41,942 bases of DNA. It comes from an uncultured Ruminococcus sp. (lineage in GTDB: Bacteria; Bacillota; Clostridia; Oscillospirales; Ruminococcaceae). Position numbers and translations under genes: made by a program. Positions within the stretch are counted from its first letter, which is position 1. The number at the start of each line of letters is the position of its first letter. Location of the stretch: NCBI GenBank assembly GCA_947178575.1, contig CAMWYX010000017.1, positions 1-41,942 of the forward strand. The letters are read 5' to 3'. The notes below the pieces were generated by a model. It did not search any database and had not been told where the DNA came from. It saw only the letters and a program-made list of their open reading frames with translations. Shown here one piece after another: positions 25,131 to 33,099 of this stretch.

Positions 25131-26585
25131 TTACCAGTTAATCATCCAGGTATACATACCCTCATACTGACGTGCGGAACTGTTCCATGAGAAATCTGAT
25201 TCCATACCACGTTTTACCATTTCGTCCCATTCCTGATGATGGTCATAGTATACGCTCTTGGAATAATTTATCACGCCGAGCATTTCTTCTGCGTTATAAT
25301 TTGCAAATGAAAATCCGGTGCCCGTACCGTCAAATTCATTGTAAGGCATTACTGTATCTTTGAGACCTCCTGTTTCACGGACAATCGGAACAGTACCATA
25401 TCGGAGCGATATAAGCTGTGTAAGTCCGCACGGTTCAAACAGTGACGGCATGAGCATTGAATCGGCAGAAGCATAGAGCTTGTGGGCAAGCTGGTCGGAA
25501 TAGAGAATATTTGCGGAAACTCTTTCCGGATATTTATTCTGATAGTATCTGAACATATTTTCGTATCTCGGGTCACCCGTGCCGATAATGACAAACTGTG
25601 TATTTTCATCGCATATCTGTTCAATTGCATAGTTCACGAGGTCGAGACCTTTCTGGTCGGTAAGACGTGAGATTATGCCAATCATGTATTTGTTTTCATC
25701 GACTGGAAGTCCGAGTTCTTTCTGGAGTTTTTTCTTGTTGACAGCTTTTTTCTTTTTGAATGATTTTGAATCGTATTCGGCAAATATCTGCTTGTCGTCT
25801 GACGGGTCAAATACTTTATAGTCAATTCCGTTTACAATTCCCCGGAGAGATGCGCTTCTTGCTCTGAGAAGTCCGTCAAGCTGTTCACCGTAGAACGGGT
25901 ATTTTATTTCCTCGGCGTAAGTTTCGGAAACGGTCGTTATATAGTCGGCATAGACAAGACCGCCCTTGAGCATATTTGCATCTTTGTTAAATTCCAGCTT
26001 GTCCGGAGTGAACATATAATCCGGAAGACCTGTGTTATATTTGAAGGTGTCAATATCCCATACGCCCTGAAATTTGAGGTTATGAATGGTCATAATGGAT
26101 TTTGTCGAGCTGTAGAACGGATTTGTTGCGAAAGCGGAGTGCAGGAATACCGGTATGAGAGATGCCTGCCAGTCGTGACAGTGAATTATATCCGGACGGA
26201 ATCCCACAACCGGCATGATAGCAAGTACAGCTTTACAGAAGAAAGTAAAACGTTCAATATCCCATTTAAGGTCTGATGAATATGGTGTGTCGCATTTGAA
26301 GTAGTATTCGTTGTCAACGAAGTAGAATTTAATGCCGTTGTATTCATATTCCATAATACCTACATGAACGCCGTTTGGACGGAGACCGTAGTCCATATAG
26401 AAATGGGTGACATATCTGAAGTTGTCTCTGAACTTCGGAGGAATGCACGTGTAATACGGCATTATGACTCTTACATCAAACTCATTCTTATCGATATACT
26501 GTGGAAGCGCACCGCAGACATCGGCAAGTCCGCCGGTCTTTATAAAAGGTACACATTCAGATGCGGCAAATAAAATATTTTTCAT
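25131..26585 (-). CDS. glgA: Glycogen synthase (ADP-glucose, GT5)
   Basis: The 484-residue GT5 glycogen/starch synthase transfers glucose from ADP-glucose to growing alpha-1,4-glucan. The N-terminal 'KTGGLADVCGALP' (Lys16) contacts the ADP-glucose phosphates, and the C-terminal 'FEPCGLTQLISLRYGTVP' and 'TGGLKDTV' are the donor-site motifs. 'HCHDWQASLIP' is also typical. Full length. CAGGAG lies 6 nt before the ATG. It has its own promoter with a leader of ~105 nt. glgB, glgC and glgP are not in the window. Confidence 0.96.
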   Translation of the reverse strand: MKNILFAASECVPFIKTGGLADVCGALPQYIDKNEFDVRVIMPYYTCIPPKFRDNFRYVTHFYMDYGLRPNGVHVGIMEYEYNGIKFYFVDNEYYFKCDTPYSSDLKWDIERFTFFCKAVLAIMPVVGFRPDIIHCHDWQASLIPVFLHSAFATNPFYSSTKSIMTIHNLKFQGVWDIDTFKYNTGLPDYMFTPDKLEFNKDANMLKGGLVYADYITTVSETYAEEIKYPFYGEQLDGLLRARSASLRGIVNGIDYKVFDPSDDKQIFAEYDSKSFKKKKAVNKKKLQKELGLPVDENKYMIGIISRLTDQKGLDLVNYAIEQICDENTQFVIIGTGDPRYENMFRYYQNKYPERVSANILYSDQLAHKLYASADSMLMPSLFEPCGLTQLISLRYGTVPIVRETGGLKDTVMPYNEFDGTGTGFSFANYNAEEMLGVINYSKSVYYDHHQEWDEMVKRGMESDFSWNSSARQYEGMYTWMINW

Positions 26586-26695
26586 ATAGTTCTCCTGACC
26601 TGACCTGTCTTATAGGTCAAATAAAATCTCTGCTTCATGCAGGTCTGAGAATGTTAAATATTCAAAAGAAATATCCGACATACTCTTGTATTAAT
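26586..26695 (-). promoter_or_regulatory. glgA leader RNA with hairpin before the start codon
   Basis: The ~105-nt untranslated leader contains the inverted repeat GACCT-N7-AGGTC (26606-26622 region) and neighbouring GACCTG repeats next to the ribosome binding site. It could mask or expose that site. No known riboswitch was recognised. Confidence 0.35.
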
Positions 26696-26724
26696 ATTAT
26701 ACACCAAAATGAGGAAATAGTCAA
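26696..26724 (-). promoter_or_regulatory. Promoter of glgA
   Basis: On the minus strand TTGACT (26719-26724), 17-nt spacer, perfect TATAAT (26696-26701). Confidence 0.83.
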
Positions 26725-26771
26725 GGGAAAATATTAAATTTACACAAATTTTTGTTTTATTGATTTAGGGC

Positions 26772-26800
26772 TTTTCAAAAAAGAAAAAATGTGGTATAAT
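26772..26800 (+). promoter_or_regulatory. Promoter of the pcrA gene
   Basis: A perfect TATAAT (26795-26800) is preceded by TGG (extended -10). A weak -35 TTTTCA (26772-26777) lies 17 nt upstream. It is divergent from the glgA promoter. Confidence 0.72.
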
Positions 26801-26866
26801 ATATTCATTGGAGTATATTTCTGCGTTTGTGCAGAGTACAGAATTAAAATATGGAGTAGATTATTT

Positions 26867-29218
26867 ATGGCAAATAATTCTTTTATTTCTGCTAAACATA
26901 CTGCACTGAAAAAATATTTCAACAGAATGAACAGTATGCAGCAGGAAGCAGTTTTTACCGTGAACGGTCCGGTATTGGTGCTTGCAGGAGCAGGCAGCGG
27001 AAAGACTACCGTTATTGTAAACCGCATCGCAAATCTTATTAATTTCGGCAACGCCTTTTATGATGATTCAACAGAGGGTACAGCCGAGGAAACGGAATTT
27101 CTCAGAAGCTATGCAGCAGGAAAAACCGATGATTTCAGAACTCTTCGGGAAATAACCGCTGTGAATCCTGTGAAGCCCTGGAATATTCTCGCCGTTACCT
27201 TCACCAATAAGGCGGCAGGTGAACTCAGGGAACGTCTCAGGGATATGCTTGGGGAAGAAGCCGGAATGATACACGCCGCAACATTTCACTCTGCGTGTAT
27301 ACGTATACTCAGAAGTGAAATATCGAATCTCGGTTATGGCAGTGATTTTACAATTTATGATTCTTCAGACAGCCTTCGTCTCATAAAGAATGTAATCGCT
27401 GAAATTGATGTTACTGAAGAACAGTTCGCTCCCCGTACAGTTATGGCAGAAATCAGCAGTTCAAAAGATAAGATGATAAGTCCTGCCATGATGCTTGCAG
27501 GTGCAGGAGGCGATTACAGAAAAAAAGTTACAGCACGTATATACAAGCTTTATACAGAGCGTCTGTCTGAAGCAAATGCTCTTGACTTTGATGACATACT
27601 GTGCAAGACGGTTGAACTTTTCGATAAATTTCCTGATATTCTTGAAAAATACAGAAACCGTTACAAGTATATCATGGTTGATGAATATCAGGATACGAAT
27701 CATGTTCAGTTCAGGCTTGTATCCCAGCTTTCAGGAGGTCACGGGAATATTTGTGTTGTCGGCGATGACGACCAGAGCATATATAAGTTCCGTGGTGCTG
27801 ATATAGGCAATATTCTTGGATTTGAAAAATATTTTCCCGGTGCAAAGGTTATACGTCTGGAACAGAACTACCGTTCAACCGGTATCGTTCTTGATGCTGC
27901 AAATTCCGTTATTTCCCATAATACGGGAAGAAAGGAAAAAAGGCTCTGGACTTCGGGCTCAAGAGGAAACAATATTGTATGGTATAAGGCATCAGATGAA
28001 AACGATGAAGCTAAATTTATTGCCGATACTATAAAGTCCGATTTTAAAGTACATGGTACATATGGCAGAAATGCCGTTCTCTATCGTATGAATGCACAGT
28101 CAAATGTAATCGAGCGTGAACTTTCAAAAGCTGGAATACCGTATATTGTTTATGGCGGAATGAGATTCTATGACCGCAAGGAAGTCAAGGACATAACATC
28201 ATATCTTGCATTTATCAGCAATCCATGTGATATGCTCAGATTCAGACGTGTGATAAATGTCCCGAAACGTGGTATCGGAGATGCTACAATACAGCTTATT
28301 GAGGAAATAAGCCGTGACCTTAAAGTATCACCGTGCAAGATAATGGCTGACTGTGAGGAATATTCACCGTTTGCAAAAAAGACTTCTGTTCTTAAAAACG
28401 CTGCTTCGCTTTTTAATGAACTCATAGAAATGGCGGATTTGCTTCCGCTCGACGAACTTCTTGACTTTGTGCTTCAGCGTTCCGGATATATGGATTATCT
28501 GAAATGTCAGGAGAATGCAGAATCGAGGATTGAAAATGTTCAGGAACTGAGAACTTCTGTCAGGCAGTATATGGAGCAGGCAGAAGAACCGACTCTGGGC
28601 GGATTTCTTGAAGAAACCGCACTCTATACCGAAGCCGACAGCGATGACGGAAATACAGACAGGGTAATTCTTATGACAATACATTCTGCAAAAGGTCTTG
28701 AATTTGAAAACGTGTTCCTCACCGGAATGGAGGACGGAATTTTTCCGGGAAGCCGTTCTATGGACAGCGATGATGAAATGGAGGAAGAACGCAGACTGGC
28801 ATATGTTGCGATAACACGTGCAAAAAAACAGCTATATATTACAAGTGCAGGCAGAAGAATGATTTTCGGTCAGACACAGCACAATGTTTCTTCAAGATTT
28901 CTCCGTGAAATCGGCAGGGAACTTATTACCAAGATAAATAATGATACAAATCATAATAAAACAACTGATGATGGTGTGACAGAAGTTCAGTCACTGACAT
29001 TACAGCAGCAGCTTGCAAGGGCAAAACGTCAGTCATCTGCCGGAGCAGGAAACAATGCTGTGTATTCTGCGGGAGAGCGTATAAGACATAAGATGTTCGG
29101 CGACGGAACTATTATTTCTGCAAAGCCTATGTCAAACGACTATATGCTTGAAATAGCTTTTGAAAAGGTCGGCACAAAGAAAATAATGGCTAACTTCGCA
29201 AAGATTCAGAAAATATAA
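26867..29218 (+). CDS. pcrA: UvrD/PcrA-type superfamily 1 DNA helicase
   Basis: The 783-residue SF1A helicase unwinds DNA 3' to 5' in repair and replication-conflict resolution. Motif I is 'GAGSGKTT' (41-48), Ia 'VTFTNKAA', II 'VDEYQDTN', III 'GDDDQSIYKFRGAD', IV 'EQNYRS', V 'MTIHSAKGLEFENVFLTG', and VI 'RRLAYVAITRAKK'. The C-terminus has the PcrA/UvrD tudor-like RNA-polymerase-binding segment 'GERIRHKMFGDGTI'. Between motifs I and Ia there is an acidic insertion of about 38 residues (~59-97) not usual in PcrA. The start at 26867 has GGAG 10 nt upstream; the frame is open from 26789 but that ATG lies in the promoter. pyk follows after 21 bp. Confidence 0.92.
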   Translation: MANNSFISAKHTALKKYFNRMNSMQQEAVFTVNGPVLVLAGAGSGKTTVIVNRIANLINFGNAFYDDSTEGTAEETEFLRSYAAGKTDDFRTLREITAVNPVKPWNILAVTFTNKAAGELRERLRDMLGEEAGMIHAATFHSACIRILRSEISNLGYGSDFTIYDSSDSLRLIKNVIAEIDVTEEQFAPRTVMAEISSSKDKMISPAMMLAGAGGDYRKKVTARIYKLYTERLSEANALDFDDILCKTVELFDKFPDILEKYRNRYKYIMVDEYQDTNHVQFRLVSQLSGGHGNICVVGDDDQSIYKFRGADIGNILGFEKYFPGAKVIRLEQNYRSTGIVLDAANSVISHNTGRKEKRLWTSGSRGNNIVWYKASDENDEAKFIADTIKSDFKVHGTYGRNAVLYRMNAQSNVIERELSKAGIPYIVYGGMRFYDRKEVKDITSYLAFISNPCDMLRFRRVINVPKRGIGDATIQLIEEISRDLKVSPCKIMADCEEYSPFAKKTSVLKNAASLFNELIEMADLLPLDELLDFVLQRSGYMDYLKCQENAESRIENVQELRTSVRQYMEQAEEPTLGGFLEETALYTEADSDDGNTDRVILMTIHSAKGLEFENVFLTGMEDGIFPGSRSMDSDDEMEEERRLAYVAITRAKKQLYITSAGRRMIFGQTQHNVSSRFLREIGRELITKINNDTNHNKTTDDGVTEVQSLTLQQQLARAKRQSSAGAGNNAVYSAGERIRHKMFGDGTIISAKPMSNDYMLEIAFEKVGTKKIMANFAKIQKI

Positions 29219-29239
29219 ATTTACAAGAGAGGTTCTTAT

Positions 29240-30667
29240 ATGAGAAAAACAAAAATTGTTTGTACTATCGGTCCGGCAACAGACGATGAAAATATTATGC
29301 GTGAGCTTATGCTTGCCGGAATGAATGTTGCACGATTCAATTTTTCACACGGAGACTATGAAACACACGAAAAACGTTTCAGACAAATCGAAAGACTCCG
29401 CAAGGAACTTGATTTGCCTATTGCTACACTTCTTGATACAAAAGGGCCGGAAATCCGTCTCGGAAGATTTGTTGACGATAAGCCGGTAGAAATATATGAC
29501 GGCGACCAGTATGTTCTTACTACGGAAGATGTTCCGTGTACAGCAGAGGTAGGAAGTATCAGTTTCAAAAAGCTTCCCCGTGATGTGAGCATGGGTACAA
29601 GAATACTGATTAATGACGGAGTTATTGAACTTATCGCCGAAAAGGTCACAAAGACCGATATTGTATGCCGTGTAATACATGGCGGTACGCTTTCAAATAA
29701 TAAGGGAATAAATGTTCCTGGGGTAAAGCTCTCAATGCCGTATCTCAACGAACGTGATATGGACGATTTGGAATTTGGCTCTAAAATGGGATTTGATTTC
29801 ATTGCCGCAAGCTTTGTACGTTCGGCGGCAGATATAAACTATCTGCGTAAATTCACGCAGAGTCTCGGCTGGTTCGATGTCCGTATTATTGCAAAAATCG
29901 AGAACAGTGACGGTGTTGAGAATATTGACGAGATACTGGAAGCCGCTGACGGAATAATGGTCGCACGTGGTGATATGGGTGTTGAGATACCGTTCGAGCA
30001 GATACCTGCTATACAGAAAACTCTCATCAAGAAAGGCTATCATGCAGGAAAACAGGTCGTAACGGCTACGCAGATGCTTGAATCTATGATAACAAATCCA
30101 CGTCCTACACGTGCAGAAATAACAGACGTAGCAAACGCCATCTATGACGGAACAAGTGCGATTATGCTTTCCGGCGAAACTGCTACCGGAGCGTTTCCTG
30201 TTGAAGCGGTAAAGACAATGGCTCTTATTGCAGAAACTACAGAGAATAATATAGATTACAAGGGAAGATTTGCAGACCGCCGTTCAAATCCCCGTGGAAA
30301 TATTGCGGAGGCTATTGCTCATGCTACTGTCACTACAGCACACGACCTCGATGCAAGTGCAATTATAACTGTATCGCTTGGCGGTCAGACGGCACGCCTC
30401 ATATCTAAATACCGTCCGTGCTGTCCGATAGTAAGCTGTACTATGAGTGAAGTGGTTTGCCGTCAGATGAATATGAGCTGGGGAGTTATACCTTTTATAA
30501 TAGATGAGAAGAACAGTACTGACGCTCTTTTCGCAGCGGCTGTTGCAGAAGCAGAAAAGCACTGTCTTGTTGCCGACGGTGACCTTGTTGCGATAACGGC
30601 AGGAGTTCCTCTGGGAGTTTCCGGAACGACAAATCTCATGAAAGTGGAAAGAATAGGTCATAATTGA
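29240..30667 (+). CDS. pyk: Pyruvate kinase
   Basis: The 475-residue pyruvate kinase converts phosphoenolpyruvate and ADP to pyruvate and ATP. Clear motifs are 'TKIVCTIGPATDD' at the N-terminus, 'RFNFSHGDYETH', 'DTKGPEIRLG', 'IAKIENSDGVENIDEI', and 'MVARGDMGVEIP'. The catalytic Lys is in 'AKIEN'. The length is that of the core enzyme and lacks the extra C-terminal PEP-utiliser domain seen in Bacillus. AGAGAGG precedes the ATG. It lies 21 bp behind pcrA and probably shares its transcript, ending at the terminator at 30679. Confidence 0.97.
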   Translation: MRKTKIVCTIGPATDDENIMRELMLAGMNVARFNFSHGDYETHEKRFRQIERLRKELDLPIATLLDTKGPEIRLGRFVDDKPVEIYDGDQYVLTTEDVPCTAEVGSISFKKLPRDVSMGTRILINDGVIELIAEKVTKTDIVCRVIHGGTLSNNKGINVPGVKLSMPYLNERDMDDLEFGSKMGFDFIAASFVRSAADINYLRKFTQSLGWFDVRIIAKIENSDGVENIDEILEAADGIMVARGDMGVEIPFEQIPAIQKTLIKKGYHAGKQVVTATQMLESMITNPRPTRAEITDVANAIYDGTSAIMLSGETATGAFPVEAVKTMALIAETTENNIDYKGRFADRRSNPRGNIAEAIAHATVTTAHDLDASAIITVSLGGQTARLISKYRPCCPIVSCTMSEVVCRQMNMSWGVIPFIIDEKNSTDALFAAAVAEAEKHCLVADGDLVAITAGVPLGVSGTTNLMKVERIGHN

Positions 30668-30678
30668 CAAAATAAATG

Positions 30679-30714
30679 AAAAGCTCCTGTATTCAGCAAT
30701 ACAGGAGCTTTTTT
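30679..30714 (+). terminator. Terminator after pyk
   Basis: A perfect 14-bp stem (AAAAGCTCCTGTAT / ATACAGGAGCTTTT) with a 6-nt loop and a run of six T's. Confidence 0.93.
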
Positions 30715-30736
30715 GCGAGAATATATATTTATCCTG

Positions 30737-30765
30737 TTGACGTAAGGACATAAATATGGTAAAAT
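30737..30765 (+). promoter_or_regulatory. Promoter of the GH9 / DUF4832 cellulosomal operon
   Basis: TTGACG (30737-30742), 17-nt spacer, TAAAAT (30760-30765) preceded by TGG (extended -10). Confidence 0.75.
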
Positions 30766-30810
30766 AAGAGTATAGTAAACTGTAAATATTAAAATGAAAG
30801 GAGTTTTACT

Positions 30811-33081
30811 ATGTTAAAAAAAATTACAGCCGGTGCTTTTTCAGCTGTACTTGCTGGCTCTATGGGAATTTCAAATATTCCTGCTGTATGTGCTGCTGAT
30901 ACTCCGGATTATGCCGAAGCACTTCAGAAATCCTTGTATTTCTACGAATGTCAGCAGGCAGGTCCGCTTCCGGAATGGAACAGAGTTGAATGGCGTGCCG
31001 ATTCAACCATGATTGACGAGGTAAAGGGCGGTTGGTATGATGCCGGCGACCATGTGAAATTCAATCTTCCAATGGCTTATTCTGCATCTATGCTTGCGTG
31101 GGGACTTTACCAGTATCCTGACGGTGTGGAGAATTCCGGAGAAATGCAGAACTATGTCAATAATCTTGAATTTGTTCTTGACTATCTTGCAGAATGCGAC
31201 CGTGGAGACAAAGTTGTCTATCAGGTTGGAAACGGTCAGATTGACCATACATGGTGGGGTCCTGTAGAACTTTATCAATATGGTATGGAGGATAACGGAA
31301 CTTCATATGAATCAGCACGGGCGATTCTTTCTGCTTCCGAGGGCTGTTCGGCTGTATTCGGCGGAATGGCTGCGGCTCTTGCGGCAGGAAGCTGTGCACT
31401 TGACGGCAGAATCAGCGATTCAAAAATCAAGTCATATATTGAACACGCAGAGAATATATTCAGTCTTGCGGACGCTTCAAAAAGTGATGCGGAATATAAC
31501 AATTCTGACGCTTCCGGATTTTATCGTTCAAGTCATTTCTATGATGAATTGTTCTATGCTGCCAACTGGCTTTACAAGGCTACCGGTGATAAATCATATC
31601 TGGATAAAGCAACCGGATATATTCCGAATCTTGATAAGGAACTCGGAAACGCTTCACAGCTAAAATATACATGGTGTCAGTGCTGGGACGACGTAATGCA
31701 GGGCGGTATGCTGTTATATGCCCAGAATACCGGAGAACAGCAGTATATCAATCATGTGAAGATGCACGTTGATTATCTTGTTAATGATGTTGACAAGGTT
31801 GACGGAAAGCTGGCATATATAAGCAACTGGGGTTGTGCAAGATATGCTGAAACAGCTGCTTTTATTTCGGCAGTTGCAAGCGATACAATATTGAAAGATA
31901 TTGATACATCAGCATATACAGCTTTCTATGAAAATCAGATAAACTATGTTCTCGGTGATAATCCGGACGGACAGAGCTATGTTGTCGGATACGGTGAAAA
32001 ACCTGCTCACAATGCTCATCACAGAACGGCTCATGCTTCATGGAAAAATGATATATATATGCCTGTTCAGAACAGACATATTCTGTATGGGGCATTGGTA
32101 GGAGGTCCAAATCAGGACGGCTCATATGAGGACGACCGCAACAACTATATCAACAATGAAGTTGCGACTGACTATAATGCCGGATTCACGGCAATTCTCT
32201 GTAAGATGCTTGACAAGTACGGCGGTACATCTGATTCTTCGTTCCCTCCTGTTGAAGAACATGACGGTCCTGAGTTTTTTGTTGAGGCTCTTGACAAGGG
32301 TGTATCTGATTCCGGAGCTACTATAAGCTTTAAGGTTACAAATCATACCGCATGGCCTGCAAGGATTCAGGATAATATTTCATTCCGTTACTATATGGAT
32401 TTGAGCGAAATTAAAGCTGCCGGAAAATCGCCTGAAAGTGTGGTTGTACGCTGTGACCGTGACCAGTCGGCAATGTATTCTTCAAAAGGTGTAAAGAATG
32501 CTGAAATTTCCGGAATCCAGCACTATAAGGACGATATTTACTATGTTGAAGTAAACCTTCCGGACGGACGTGCTGTTATGCCCGTATCTGAGGGTATGCA
32601 GCAGTGTGAGATACTTCTGGCATTCGTTTTTCCGGATTATGGCAGCGGCTGGAATGCCGAAAATGATTTCTCTAATCAGGAAATACTCGGAAAGACCGGC
32701 AAACCCGATGAAAATGGTTCGGTTTCCGGAATTGTTACAAAGTATATTCCTGTATACGTAAACGGCGAACTCTATTACGGCGAAGAACCGGACGGAACAT
32801 CGGCAGACGGTAATACGTCTCCTGTCGAGAAACCAACTTCACCTCCGGTGAATACTACTGAAAAGCCGTCTGATAAATATATGGCAGGAGATGCAAACTG
32901 CGACGGAGAAGTTTCTGTTGCCGATGCTACACTTATTCTGCAATATTGCGGAAACAAAGACAAGTATCATCTGACGGAGCAGGGGAGCATCAATGCTGAT
33001 GTTGACGGTACAGCAGGAATTTCGGCAGTTGATGCATTGACTATTATGCAGTACGATGCCGGAATTATAGATAAGTTATAA
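30811..33081 (+). CDS. Secreted GH9 cellulase with CBM3 and dockerin
   Basis: The 756-residue protein has a signal peptide (~1-29), a GH9 catalytic domain (~31-470), a family 3 carbohydrate-binding module (~486-650), a Pro/Thr linker, and a dockerin (693-756). GH9 residues are in place: Asp77 and Asp80 in 'GGWYDAGDH', His404-Arg405 in 'AHHRTAH', and the catalytic acid Glu450 in 'NEVATDYNAGF'. The GH9-CBM3 order is that of theme B processive endoglucanases, whose CBM3c feeds a cellulose chain to the active site. The dockerin has calcium loops 'GDANCDGEVSVADA' and 'ADVDGTAGISAVDA'. It is secreted and assembled on a cellulosome. AAAGGAG precedes the ATG. The next gene starts 18 bp downstream. 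Confidence 0.95.
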   Translation: MLKKITAGAFSAVLAGSMGISNIPAVCAADTPDYAEALQKSLYFYECQQAGPLPEWNRVEWRADSTMIDEVKGGWYDAGDHVKFNLPMAYSASMLAWGLYQYPDGVENSGEMQNYVNNLEFVLDYLAECDRGDKVVYQVGNGQIDHTWWGPVELYQYGMEDNGTSYESARAILSASEGCSAVFGGMAAALAAGSCALDGRISDSKIKSYIEHAENIFSLADASKSDAEYNNSDASGFYRSSHFYDELFYAANWLYKATGDKSYLDKATGYIPNLDKELGNASQLKYTWCQCWDDVMQGGMLLYAQNTGEQQYINHVKMHVDYLVNDVDKVDGKLAYISNWGCARYAETAAFISAVASDTILKDIDTSAYTAFYENQINYVLGDNPDGQSYVVGYGEKPAHNAHHRTAHASWKNDIYMPVQNRHILYGALVGGPNQDGSYEDDRNNYINNEVATDYNAGFTAILCKMLDKYGGTSDSSFPPVEEHDGPEFFVEALDKGVSDSGATISFKVTNHTAWPARIQDNISFRYYMDLSEIKAAGKSPESVVVRCDRDQSAMYSSKGVKNAEISGIQHYKDDIYYVEVNLPDGRAVMPVSEGMQQCEILLAFVFPDYGSGWNAENDFSNQEILGKTGKPDENGSVSGIVTKYIPVYVNGELYYGEEPDGTSADGNTSPVEKPTSPPVNTTEKPSDKYMAGDANCDGEVSVADATLILQYCGNKDKYHLTEQGSINADVDGTAGISAVDALTIMQYDAGIIDKL

Positions 33082-33099
33082 TGAAAAAGGAGTATTTTG

